Both the position numbers and the translations under genes were made by a program. A stretch of DNA of 64,000 nt from Candidatus Poribacteria bacterium (GTDB lineage Bacteria > Poribacteria > WGA-4E > WGA-3G). How positions within the stretch are numbered: position 1 is the first letter of the stretch; every line of letters starts with the position of its first letter. The DNA lies in assembly GCA_022821495.1 (NCBI GenBank), contig JAJEDN010000054.1, positions 1-64,000 on the forward strand, read 5' to 3'. Below the pieces are notes generated by a model. The model was not told where the DNA came from. It searched no databases and saw only the letters and a list, made by a program, of their open reading frames with translations. Positions 17,200 to 25,854 of the stretch are shown one piece after another.

Positions 17200-19974
17200 T
17201 TGAGAAAATTACAGATAACAATACTAACCCTGCTCCTCGGAATCGGGTTAGCAATACAAAGCAGTGCCGATCGAGTGCAGCTCAATACGAGTGCCGCTGT
17301 CATTCACGATAACCTCGGTACGAGTGTCGGTATCAGTGGCGATTACGCAATGGTGGGTGTTCCAGAAGATGATACCGATAACGGCAGAGATGCCGGTTCG
17401 CTCCAAGTCTTTTTCCGTAGTGAAACTGGATGGGTCCAACAGCAAAAACTAAACGCCAGTGACGCGGTAGCCGGAGATGAATTCGGAACGACACTCGCAA
17501 TGAGTGGTGATTATGCTATTGTTGGCGCGCCACGGAAAGACGACGTAGGAAAAAACTCAGGTGCCGTATATATCTTTACGCGGCACGGAACAGAATGGGT
17601 CGAACAAGCGAAATTGATGGCACCTGACGCAAGAGCAGGTGACTATTTTGGTATTTCGGTCGCCATTGATGGAGATACCGCCCTCGTTGGGGGTCATCGC
17701 GTCAATAAACCCGTTGCGGATGCAGGTTCCGTTTATGTTTTTGAACGGCTCGGCAACAGTTGGCTCCAAACAGCCCATCTCACGGCTCCTGATGCTACTA
17801 GATTCGCATACTTCGGCTTTTCCGTCGGTATTGACGAAGATACCGCTATCATCGGCGCAACTCGTGATGATGAGGCGGGTTCAGATGCAGGTGCCGCCTA
17901 TGTCTTCGTACGGCGCGGATTGGCGTGGGAATTCCAAGCAAAACTCCTCGGTAACAACACCGAAGCAGAGGATAATTTCGGATACGCAGTCGATGTTGAT
18001 GGCGATTTCGCGATTGTAACCTCACCGAAAAATAAAGGGGATGGTGCCGCTTACATCTACAAGCGTGAAGATAACATCTGGAAGCAGAAAAGAAACCGTG
18101 TCCGTATCCGCATGATTCCCATCGACCCAGACGGTGCCTCCGCTTTCGGCGTTTCGGTTGACATCAGCGGGGAAACTGCTGTCATCGGCGCAACGGGTGG
18201 CAATGTCGGGGACGATGTCTCCGGTGCCGCTTACGTCTTTACACAGAATGAACCGCCATTCTGGAACCAACATACGAAACTCGTCGCAGGCGACAGAGCC
18301 AGTGGTGACCAACTTGGGTTTGCCGTTGCAATCAGCGATGGCGAAGTTATCGCAGGTGCCCCCAACCACAGCGCAGGTGGAACCGCTTCGGGTGCCGCTT
18401 ACATCTTCCAACAAAAGGAAGATAGCGGATGGGTAGAGAAGATCAAGTTAAGTGACGGTGAAACGGCTTCCGAAGACCAGTTTGGTATCTCGGTTGCGAT
18501 TAGCGGGAACCTCGCTATTTCCGGTGCACAACAAGATGATGATGTCGCACCGAATGCCGGTGCTGCCTACATTTTTGAGCGGAGTGGTAGCCTCTGGTTA
18601 CAACGCGCGAAACTGGTCGCTGACGATGCAAAAGCGGGGGATCTGTTCGGAAACGCTGTTGCGATCAGTGGTGAAACCGCGATTGTCGGTGCACCCGGCG
18701 TTGATGATGCTGGACCGGAGGCAGGTGCAGTATACGTTTTCATCCGTTCAGACACCGAATGGATTCAACAAGCCAAATTTATCGGTGCCGATATTGGTAT
18801 GTTTGACAAATTCGGCACAGCCATGGCGATACATGAGAATACCGCTATTATCGGGGCTTACGGAAAAGACGAAACTGATATTGACACTGGTGCGGCATAT
18901 ATCTTTGTGCGAAATGGGGGTTCTTGGACGCAGCAAGCGAAACTCACACACCTAAATCCTGTGCAAGGAGACAGGTTCGGATTTGCCGTGTCTGTCCACG
19001 GTGATAATGCACTTATCGGTGTACACCGGAGCGACGCAACAGGGCCCGATTCAGGGACCGCATACATCTTTACACGAAACGGTGGGACATGGCAGCAAGA
19101 ATTCCAACTCATTCCAAATGATAGTGGACTCGGCGACGAATTCGGCTACGCTGTAGATATTACACAAGGTATCGCTATCGTCGGCGCGCCTAAGGAAGAT
19201 CGAAATGAAGCGGATATGGGGGCTGCTTACATTTTTGTGGAGACACGAGATGGCTGGCTCCAACAAGCAAAACTCACTGCCAAAGAGTCGGAGTTAGGTG
19301 ATGAATTCGGGGCAGCCGTCGCCATTCATGAGGGCACAGCAATCGTCGGGGCTTGGAAAGACGATCACCCATCCGGCGAAGGTGACGATCCGACGCAAAA
19401 CATCAACAAAGGTTCAGCCTATGCCTTTCTACGAGATGGGTTGACATGGGTGGAAAAGCGTAGAATTATCGCAAGCGGCACAAACCGAACAGACCTCTTC
19501 GGTGCCTCAGTTGCAATCAAAGGCGCGTTCGCTATCGTTGGTGCTGCCGGTAATGATAATGCCGGTGATAACGCGGGTTCCGCGTTTATCTATAATCCGA
19601 TCGATCTCGGATTCCGTCCAGCGGATGTTCCTTTCCCCGTTGATCCAGCATCCCAGACGCTCACAATGCTCGGGCATATTAAACAGACAATGATCTTCCA
19701 GAACTATCCGAACCCTTTTAACCCTGAAACATGGTTTCCATACAATCTCGCTGAACAAACCGAGGTTAACGTGAAAATCTACGATGTCGCCGGTGGGCTT
19801 GTTCGCCAATTGAATATCGGGTTACAGGAACCAGGGAATTATCAGAGCCAAGAGAAAGCCGCGTACTGGGACGGCAGAGATGAATTTGGAACGAAAGTCG
19901 CAAGTGGTATCTATTTCTATACATTTACCGCAGGCGATTTCCAAAGCACCCGTCGGATGGTCATTCTGAAATAA
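17200..19974 (+). CDS. secreted FG-GAP repeat protein with FlgD-like C-terminal domain
   Basis: The protein has a signal peptide (residues 1-24) and about fourteen repeats of roughly 50 residues with the pattern FG-x-SVAISGD-x-AIVGAP, then AGAAYIF and W-x-QQAKL. These are FG-GAP/integrin-alpha-type propeller blades, so two seven-bladed propellers are possible. The last about 90 residues (FQNYPNPFNPETWFPY ... GIYFYTFTAGDF) form a FlgD-like Ig domain, as used for type IX secretion or cell-surface attachment. I prefer TTG 17200, with GGGGGAGA 6 bases upstream, over GTG 17185, which overlaps that site. Likely a surface adhesion or binding protein. Confidence 0.85.
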   Translation: MRKLQITILTLLLGIGLAIQSSADRVQLNTSAAVIHDNLGTSVGISGDYAMVGVPEDDTDNGRDAGSLQVFFRSETGWVQQQKLNASDAVAGDEFGTTLAMSGDYAIVGAPRKDDVGKNSGAVYIFTRHGTEWVEQAKLMAPDARAGDYFGISVAIDGDTALVGGHRVNKPVADAGSVYVFERLGNSWLQTAHLTAPDATRFAYFGFSVGIDEDTAIIGATRDDEAGSDAGAAYVFVRRGLAWEFQAKLLGNNTEAEDNFGYAVDVDGDFAIVTSPKNKGDGAAYIYKREDNIWKQKRNRVRIRMIPIDPDGASAFGVSVDISGETAVIGATGGNVGDDVSGAAYVFTQNEPPFWNQHTKLVAGDRASGDQLGFAVAISDGEVIAGAPNHSAGGTASGAAYIFQQKEDSGWVEKIKLSDGETASEDQFGISVAISGNLAISGAQQDDDVAPNAGAAYIFERSGSLWLQRAKLVADDAKAGDLFGNAVAISGETAIVGAPGVDDAGPEAGAVYVFIRSDTEWIQQAKFIGADIGMFDKFGTAMAIHENTAIIGAYGKDETDIDTGAAYIFVRNGGSWTQQAKLTHLNPVQGDRFGFAVSVHGDNALIGVHRSDATGPDSGTAYIFTRNGGTWQQEFQLIPNDSGLGDEFGYAVDITQGIAIVGAPKEDRNEADMGAAYIFVETRDGWLQQAKLTAKESELGDEFGAAVAIHEGTAIVGAWKDDHPSGEGDDPTQNINKGSAYAFLRDGLTWVEKRRIIASGTNRTDLFGASVAIKGAFAIVGAAGNDNAGDNAGSAFIYNPIDLGFRPADVPFPVDPASQTLTMLGHIKQTMIFQNYPNPFNPETWFPYNLAEQTEVNVKIYDVAGGLVRQLNIGLQEPGNYQSQEKAAYWDGRDEFGTKVASGIYFYTFTAGDFQSTRRMVILK

Positions 19975-20171
19975 CGCCTCTTTAGCAAACCAACACTAAT
20001 CTCCAAGCACGGTAGGGTTTTGCTGGGGTGTTTCTGTGGATTTCTTCGCGGTTCAAAATCGCGCTGGGTCTTGGGGCCAAACCGAAAATCTATGTTACAG
20101 AATTATCCAGTTTATTTTCACTAAAATCCACCTAACAGTCTGTCAACACTAAAATGACAGGTTGTTCGTCG

Positions 20172-20197
20172 TAGGGGGTGAGGTAACCTCGCCCCTA
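20172..20197. repeat. GC-rich palindrome before queF
   Basis: TAGGGG-G-TGAGG pairs with CCTCG-CCCCTA around a TAA loop. It lies in the intergenic gap about 65 bases upstream of queF. It looks like a REP-type palindrome. It does not match a preQ1 riboswitch. Confidence 0.4.
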
Positions 20198-20262
20198 TGG
20201 ATCAAAAGAGACTATCAATTTGAATGTGACAAAGCACTAATAGAAAATAGTGGAGACATTAA

Positions 20263-20655
20263 ATGAGCCAGCACAACGGCTATGATGATTTACAAACCCA
20301 TATCCCTGAATTAGAAACACCGGCAATCGAAACATGGGAAAATCAGTATAGCCACCGAGATTACACAATTGAGATTACCAACTTGGAGTTTACAGCCGTA
20401 TGCCCTAAAACGGGGTTACCCGATTTCGCCACACTCTGCATCACCTACGTGCCAGACCAACACTGTGTCGAACTGAAATCGTTGAAGGAGTACTTCCTCT
20501 TCTACCGAAATGTCGGCATTTTTCATGAGCATGTCGTGAACAAGGTGTTAGAGGACTTTGTTGAAGCGTGCAAGCCGCGGCAAGCGGAAGTCATCGGTAA
20601 CTTCAACATCCGCGGCGGTATCAAAACAGTCGTGCGAGCGAGTTATCAGAAATAA
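20263..20655 (+). CDS. queF: NADPH-dependent 7-cyano-7-deazaguanine reductase QueF (type I)
   Basis: The 130-residue protein has the short (type I, YkvM-like) QueF length. Catalytic Cys47 is in FTAVCPKTG and Asp54 in LPDFATL. The family motif ELKSLKEYFLFYRN is at about residues 78-91, and the C-terminal end contains FNIRGGIKT. QueF reduces preQ0 to preQ1 in queuosine biosynthesis, working upstream of QueG (14921-16081). It appears to be transcribed alone; the upstream region shows no clear riboswitch. Confidence 0.95.
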   Translation: MSQHNGYDDLQTHIPELETPAIETWENQYSHRDYTIEITNLEFTAVCPKTGLPDFATLCITYVPDQHCVELKSLKEYFLFYRNVGIFHEHVVNKVLEDFVEACKPRQAEVIGNFNIRGGIKTVVRASYQK

Positions 20656-20708
20656 AGGCAGCAATAGGCACTCTAAAATGCTCCTAAAAGATCAGCAGCA
20701 GGTAGACA

Positions 20709-21746
20709 TCAGGCAATTGGGACAGAACGACCGATTCGCGCCGATTCATAGAGCGCATCAAAAATCTTCGCAATGTTCAGCACCTCTTCCGCAGGTACCG
20801 GAGACGGCAATCCTTCCCGAACAGCCTTGTGGAACGACTCAAATTCGCTCAGTAACCCTGTAAGCAGTTTCGGTTCGTAATTGACCATCTCATCTTTCTT
20901 ATCAAGATAAATCTGAAGCGGTTCATAAGTGGCACCGGCTAAGTCACCCATGAAGAACGTCCCGCCGATGTTCTCAATGTGCGATGCCCAAGCGGTCTCT
21001 AAGGTCACTGTTAACCCACCTTCAAAGCGGATGGTCCCCATCGCGAAATCTTCGACTTCAAAATCTTCAGGATCCCATTTGCCCCACGGATTGATGACAT
21101 CTTTTTTATGTCCAAACTTCGTCGCTGTCATCCCAAACGCCTCAATCGGTTTCGGACAACCGATCATCCAGAGCAACACATCGAGAATATGTACACCGAT
21201 ATCAATCAGCGGTCCACCACCTGCGATGGCTTTACTCAAAAACGATGGTGAGGCAGGGACACCGCGCCGCCGCATCGCCATTGCCCGCGCATAATAGATG
21301 TCGCCGAAAAACCCTTCATCGTAGAGTTTCCGCAGCGTACGCGACTCAGCGCGGAACCGAGATTGTAAACCGATCTGTAGGACTTTGTCGCTCGCTTTCT
21401 GCGCATCCACCATCGCTTGCCCGTCAATCGCATTGGCAGCAATTGGCTTTTCACAGATAACGTGTTTCCCAGCGTTCAATGCTGCGATAGTCGGTCCAGC
21501 GTGGAAGTTATTCGGCGTGCAGACACTTACTGCATCAAGTTCATCCATCGCAGCCAATTCCTCATAATCACTAAAAACATGTGGAATATCGTGCTGTTTC
21601 GCGAACGCTTTCGCACGCGCTGCGTCGATGTCGCACGCCGCTATAATCGAAACACCTTCTACACCTTTATGCCCTGGAAGGTGTTTGCCGCCAGCAATAC
21701 CACCACACCCAACGATACCTACCTTAACTTCTTTAACCTTAGCCAT
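20709..21746 (-). CDS. Gfo/Idh/MocA family oxidoreductase
   Basis: The 345-residue protein has an N-terminal NAD(P)-binding fold (VGIVGCGGIAGGKHLPG) and the catalytic-region motif CEKPIAAN near residue 93. The C-terminal half carries the family's beta-sheet domain, with GGPLIDIGVHILDVLLW containing the usual Asp/His pair. Start ATG 21746 is chosen because AAGGAGC lies 4 bases upstream; an in-frame ATG 21 bases further upstream precedes that site. It is followed closely by the PhyH gene on the same strand (upstream, 27 bases), suggesting joint oxidation of one compound. Substrate unknown. Confidence 0.9.
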   Translation of the reverse strand: MAKVKEVKVGIVGCGGIAGGKHLPGHKGVEGVSIIAACDIDAARAKAFAKQHDIPHVFSDYEELAAMDELDAVSVCTPNNFHAGPTIAALNAGKHVICEKPIAANAIDGQAMVDAQKASDKVLQIGLQSRFRAESRTLRKLYDEGFFGDIYYARAMAMRRRGVPASPSFLSKAIAGGGPLIDIGVHILDVLLWMIGCPKPIEAFGMTATKFGHKKDVINPWGKWDPEDFEVEDFAMGTIRFEGGLTVTLETAWASHIENIGGTFFMGDLAGATYEPLQIYLDKKDEMVNYEPKLLTGLLSEFESFHKAVREGLPSPVPAEEVLNIAKIFDALYESARIGRSVPIA

Positions 21747-21773
21747 TTTCGCTCCTTCTTCACTCATTTTAAT

Positions 21774-22622
21774 TTAAACGGTAACCACTTGTGGGGCTTG
21801 TTCTAAATTCAGATTGTGCGCCGTTGCCCATTCTGTGCCAGCCCAATGAACACCGTTCGGGTCGCGCCTGCCTTGTGTATCCGTGGAGGCACCAAGAAAC
21901 TGTCTGCCGAGATCATCCAGATTTTCCACCAGCGATTCATTCGGTTGCAGTGTGTCATCGTAATACCGTAGATAATAATCAGGCTTAATCCAGCGATAGT
22001 GGTATCCGTAGATGACTACCTTAGACACGTTCTCCCTGAAATTCAACCCCGCAGCATGATAGATACGACTCTCAAACAGAAACGCATCACCCGCTTGGAG
22101 TAGCGGTTCATCATACACAAGCGGATCAACTTCGCCTTCAGGGATACGCAGCGGTTCACCCAACTTATGGCTCTGCCGAACGAACCACGTCGCCCCTGAG
22201 TTCGGCACGCTGAAATCCGTTAAGCAATAGCCTACCTTCAATCCAACACGTGGACATCCCGCGTGCCCGACATCCAAATGCACACCGACATCCCGGTGCC
22301 AGTTACGGTTGTCTGGTTTCTCAGGGGCTTGTGGGTGTTTGTAAATAAGCGCGGTATTGGTAATATGAATATTTGTGCCGAGCATCTGAAGAATCAACGG
22401 CACTGCTTTCGATTGTGTCGCAAGATCAGCAAATGCGGATTCTTGCACCAGACCGTCCCGCCGATGCGCGTAATAGTTGTGATATTCAAACGACTCCATG
22501 AGCTGATCACCCGCCTCAGTCAAGCGACCAATCATCTCGCTATCAATTGCTGAGCGCACGATGAGGTAACCGTTCTCATCAAATTCCTCGCGTTGTGCAT
22601 CTGTCAACTGAACAAATTCCAT
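21774..22622 (-). CDS. phytanoyl-CoA dioxygenase (PhyH) family protein
   Basis: The 282-residue protein is a non-haem Fe(II)/2-oxoglutarate-dependent oxygenase of the PhyH family. The iron ligands are His109 and Asp111 (NWHRDVG) and a distal His in RIYHAAG. The 2-oxoglutarate-binding side has VVIYGYHYRW. It is a close paralogue of the protein at 38054-38872: both begin MEFV-LT-AQR-EF and share ITNTAL-YKHPQ. Members hydroxylate diverse small molecules. It is probably cotranscribed with the downstream Gfo/Idh/MocA gene and is preceded by the recurring leader (CACCTCACCGAACCGCAAGG). Confidence 0.9.
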   Translation of the reverse strand: MEFVQLTDAQREEFDENGYLIVRSAIDSEMIGRLTEAGDQLMESFEYHNYYAHRRDGLVQESAFADLATQSKAVPLILQMLGTNIHITNTALIYKHPQAPEKPDNRNWHRDVGVHLDVGHAGCPRVGLKVGYCLTDFSVPNSGATWFVRQSHKLGEPLRIPEGEVDPLVYDEPLLQAGDAFLFESRIYHAAGLNFRENVSKVVIYGYHYRWIKPDYYLRYYDDTLQPNESLVENLDDLGRQFLGASTDTQGRRDPNGVHWAGTEWATAHNLNLEQAPQVVTV

Positions 22623-22654
22623 TTTTCTAATTTTCCTTGCGGTTCGGTGAGGTG
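22623..22654 (-). promoter_or_regulatory. recurring leader with ribosome-binding site (copy B)
   Basis: On the minus strand, CACCTCACCGAACCGCAAGG and then AAAATTAGAAAA precede the ATG of the PhyH gene. It closely matches the leader of the PhyH gene at 51739. Confidence 0.6.
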
Positions 22655-22802
22655 AGTTTCAGGTTTGACGTGCCTTTACGTATATCTGAAGAAACGCCCA
22701 AGCAAAAACCCCTCCACTACGTTACGGGCTGCGTTTTCTTTAGATTGTTTTTAAGAAAACTCTTTTCATAGATGGACTCGCAAGTCACGTCCTGATAGAA
22801 GC

Positions 22803-22831
22803 TTGATAGACACGTAAAAGTATGCTATCAT
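22803..22831 (+). promoter_or_regulatory. sigma70-type promoter for the TPR gene
   Basis: TTGATA and TATCAT are separated by 17 bases, 34 bases before the ATG at 22866. Confidence 0.5.
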
Positions 22832-22865
22832 AAATGCAAAATCGTGTCTACAGATTAACGGAACA

Positions 22866-24011
22866 ATGAAAACATACCTCTTCTTCTACTCTTTTCTATT
22901 AATTTTCTTATCCGTAGTGTATCTCGCGCCAGCAGAACAACACATATCTACTGAAATAGCACGCGTGTATCAGACAGGTTTGCAAGCACTCGCTCAGAAA
23001 GATGAGCGCACAGCTCTCGTAGCCTTCCAGCAAGTAATTAAACGCGACGCATCGCACGCTGAGGCACATTACCAACTCGGTGTCCTTTACGGCAAACGCT
23101 CGCAATGGAAACCCGCGATTCACGCGCTCCAGACTGCGATCAAACTCACACCTGATTTCGTAGACGCACATGTTCGTCTCGGTGAGGCTTATCTGATCGG
23201 TATGGCAAACGCGAAAGATGCCGTTGAACCGCTGCAACGCGCCTTACAGTTGCAACCCGATCTGTCTCGCGCACGCAGACTCTTAGGCACAGCCTACCTC
23301 CGTCAGCACCAAACCGATGTAGCAATCTACCATCTTAAACAGGCACAACAAGACAGTGAAGCACGCTACCTGCTCGGTCTCGCTTACTTTCAAGCAGAAG
23401 ACTTCACGCAAGCGATACCACACTTTGAGGCGGTAATTAAACGCCAAAACCGACACGCGAAAGCACATTTTAATATCGGGAACTGCTATCTACGCACGGG
23501 AAAAATCGCTGAGGGACGCGCTGCACTCCGCACATTCGAGAAACTCACCCGTGAAGAGGAACAATTAGCGACATTTCAACGTCTGATTCTCGACAATCCA
23601 CAACGCCTTCAGCCCCGTTATCAACTCGCGGAGCTACACATCAAACGAACAGAATGGGAACGCGCTATGGCGGAGCTCAAAGTGTGCCTGACCATCTCGT
23701 CGCACGACGAAAAGGCATCCGAATTGCTCGGTTATACCTATCTTCAAACAGAATCTTACGCCGACGCACTTGAGGTATATGGAAACCTTGTTGAAGCACA
23801 TCCGAAAAGCGCGGTATACCGGAATAGCCTCGGTATTGTCTATATGATGCTGAAAAAACCGCAACAGGCGATTACGCAATTTGAGACAGCAATACGTCTT
23901 AACACAACAAACCCGCAATTTTATCGTAATTTAGCAAACGCCTACCGAGAAATCGGCGAAGCGGCGAAAGCAAAACAGGCATATCAACGCTATCGCTCTC
24001 TGACAAAGTAA
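22866..24011 (+). CDS. secreted TPR-repeat protein
   Basis: The 381-residue protein has an N-terminal signal peptide (residues 1-22, ending near LAPAEQ). The remainder is about nine tetratricopeptide repeats (AEAHYQLGVLYGKRSQWKPAIHALQTA, in part). It has no catalytic domain, so it is likely a periplasmic scaffold. No operon partner is close, and what it binds cannot be told. Confidence 0.8.
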   Translation: MKTYLFFYSFLLIFLSVVYLAPAEQHISTEIARVYQTGLQALAQKDERTALVAFQQVIKRDASHAEAHYQLGVLYGKRSQWKPAIHALQTAIKLTPDFVDAHVRLGEAYLIGMANAKDAVEPLQRALQLQPDLSRARRLLGTAYLRQHQTDVAIYHLKQAQQDSEARYLLGLAYFQAEDFTQAIPHFEAVIKRQNRHAKAHFNIGNCYLRTGKIAEGRAALRTFEKLTREEEQLATFQRLILDNPQRLQPRYQLAELHIKRTEWERAMAELKVCLTISSHDEKASELLGYTYLQTESYADALEVYGNLVEAHPKSAVYRNSLGIVYMMLKKPQQAITQFETAIRLNTTNPQFYRNLANAYREIGEAAKAKQAYQRYRSLTK

Positions 24012-24039
24012 ATTTCAGATTACAAGTATGGAACTTACA

Positions 24040-24252
24040 CACATCCTCTTAAAGTCCCCTGATAAGGGGGATTTAGGGGGTTAAAAGTATCGAAATTACC
24101 GCTTTTTGCGTAAGTCCTAAAGTATACATAACACTATGAACAACTCACATCTTCTTAAAGTCCCCCTGATAAGGGGGATTTAGGGGGTTAAAAGTATCAA
24201 AATTGCTGCTTTTTGCGTAAGTCCTAAAGTATACATAACACTATGAACAACT
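24040..24252. repeat. tandem duplication (about 106 bp twice) covering the start of the GMC gene
   Basis: 24040-24145 and 24146-24252 are nearly identical. Each holds AAAGTCCCC(C)TGATAAG, then GGGGGATTTAGGGGG, CTTTTTGCGTAAGTCCTAAAG and finally ATGAACAACTCACAT. The ATG in the second copy is the start of the GMC gene. The first copy repeats that start at 24136 but meets a stop after 15 codons. It duplicates whatever control signals the segment carries. Confidence 0.85.
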
Positions 24253-25787
24253 CACATCCTCAACCCTCAGGTGCCACCCATAATTCCGGCACCTCGCAGC
24301 AGCAACAACAACAAGAGCATACCGACGTGTGTGTTATCGGCTCTGGTGCCGGCGGTGCAGTCGTTGCAAAGGTGCTTGCCGAAGCCGGGTTATCGGTGGT
24401 TATTTTGGAGGCAGGAGAAAATCATGATCCGAGTACTTTCGGCAGCTACGAGCCGGAGATGCTGCGTCGTCTCTTCTGGGATAGCGGCTTACGGCGGACA
24501 CGCGACGGTGCAATTGTTATCTCACAAGGCAGAGGGGTCGGTGGTTCGACCGTACATAACCTCTGCTACGCTGTCCGTCCACCTCAGATACTACTCGACA
24601 GATGGGGCGTGCCAGACCTCTCCGCAAACTTTGATAGTGTAGAGCGGACCCTCGGCGTTACACAGATACAAGAGACAGACGTAAACCGATTAAACGCTGT
24701 GATCCGCCGCGGATGCGAAGTGATGAAGTGGCATGGTGTCGTGCAACGGCACAATCGCGGTGCCTGTCCTACGTGCGGGGCACAGTGTCTTTTTGGATGT
24801 CCCGCCTCCAAATCAATTCAGGACAATCCAACAAGAAGTGGCAAACAGAGTATGGCGGTTACGTATATCCCTTTAGCACTTGCCGCAGGCGCGCGACTCT
24901 ATACCAACTGCACAGCTGAAAAAATCGACGTGGAGAAGCGAAGAGCCGTTGGTGTTTCCGCGCGGTTACCATCAGGTGAATTGCATGTTCAAAGCAAAGT
25001 GGTAGTACTCGCCGCAGGTGCCATCAACTCCCCACAACTCTGGCTAAAAAGCAGACTGCCGAATTCAAACCGACAGGTAGGAAAAAACCTCCACTTGCAT
25101 CCAGCTGTTTTTGTCGGCGGAATTTTCAACGAAACGATTGACGGCCACCTCGGCATCCCGCAAAGTTACTATATTGATGAGTTTCTCGATTTAGAAAAGT
25201 CTCCGAAGAGCGGCTACCTACTCATGCCGGCTTTCGGTTCGCAGATGATAGTCGCCGCAAGTCTTCCCGGATTCGGCGAGGATCACCAAGAACTGATGGA
25301 ACGCTATCGTCACATCGCAGCACTCCTTGTCCTCTTACACGATCGAACAACGGGACAAGTCTCAGTTAATTACAAAGGCGCGCCAAATATCGCATACCGG
25401 CTCCGACGCTCAGATAAAAGGATGTTGGTAGAAGGCGTAATCAACGCTGCCCGACTACTCTTCGCTGCAGGCGCGACAGAGATTGTGATGCCCTATACAC
25501 AACACTTCCCTATCAAAACGGAGTCGGATCTTGAGATTGTACGGCAACGCGGTATCGTGCCAAATGACATCATGCTCGCTTCCAGTCATCCGCAAGGCAC
25601 CCTCCGAATGGGTGAATACGCGAACAAAAGCGTCGTCAAGTTTTCAGGGGAATCCCACACGGTGAACGGATTATTTGTCGCTGATGCCAGCCTTTTCCCT
25701 ACCTCTATCGGCGTACCGCCAACGTTGACAATTGCCGCGCTTGCTGAACATATCGCAAGCCAGATAATCGAAAGTGGTATTGTGTAG
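24243..25787 (+). CDS. GMC family oxidoreductase (FAD-dependent)
   Basis: The 514-residue flavoprotein has the FAD dinucleotide motif GSGAGGAV at residues 33-40, the GMC signature GRGVGGSTVHN near 97-107, and the C-terminal SSHPQGTLRMG and VADASLFPTSIGVPP motifs. The catalytic-region His is in SSHPQG. A four-cysteine segment (ACPTCGAQCLFGC) resembles long-chain alcohol oxidase relatives. It oxidises an alcohol or sterol-like substrate not determinable here. The N-terminus has a short glutamine run (QQQQQQ at 19-24). No strong ribosome-binding site precedes the ATG, which lies inside the tandem duplication. Confidence 0.9.
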   Translation: MNNSHPQPSGATHNSGTSQQQQQQEHTDVCVIGSGAGGAVVAKVLAEAGLSVVILEAGENHDPSTFGSYEPEMLRRLFWDSGLRRTRDGAIVISQGRGVGGSTVHNLCYAVRPPQILLDRWGVPDLSANFDSVERTLGVTQIQETDVNRLNAVIRRGCEVMKWHGVVQRHNRGACPTCGAQCLFGCPASKSIQDNPTRSGKQSMAVTYIPLALAAGARLYTNCTAEKIDVEKRRAVGVSARLPSGELHVQSKVVVLAAGAINSPQLWLKSRLPNSNRQVGKNLHLHPAVFVGGIFNETIDGHLGIPQSYYIDEFLDLEKSPKSGYLLMPAFGSQMIVAASLPGFGEDHQELMERYRHIAALLVLLHDRTTGQVSVNYKGAPNIAYRLRRSDKRMLVEGVINAARLLFAAGATEIVMPYTQHFPIKTESDLEIVRQRGIVPNDIMLASSHPQGTLRMGEYANKSVVKFSGESHTVNGLFVADASLFPTSIGVPPTLTIAALAEHIASQIIESGIV

Positions 25788-25854
25788 TGTTTTCGTTAAG
25801 ATCGTAGGCACGCGCTGTCGTGCCATAACGTATTTACTACAGACGGATAAAAAG

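Noticed and set aside
20172-20262. preQ1 riboswitch before queF
   Set aside because: No preQ1-type H-pseudoknot or A-rich tail could be recognised; only a GC-rich palindrome is present.
24050-24252. CRISPR array from repeated palindromes
   Set aside because: Only two tandem copies with no unique spacers, and no cas genes in the window.
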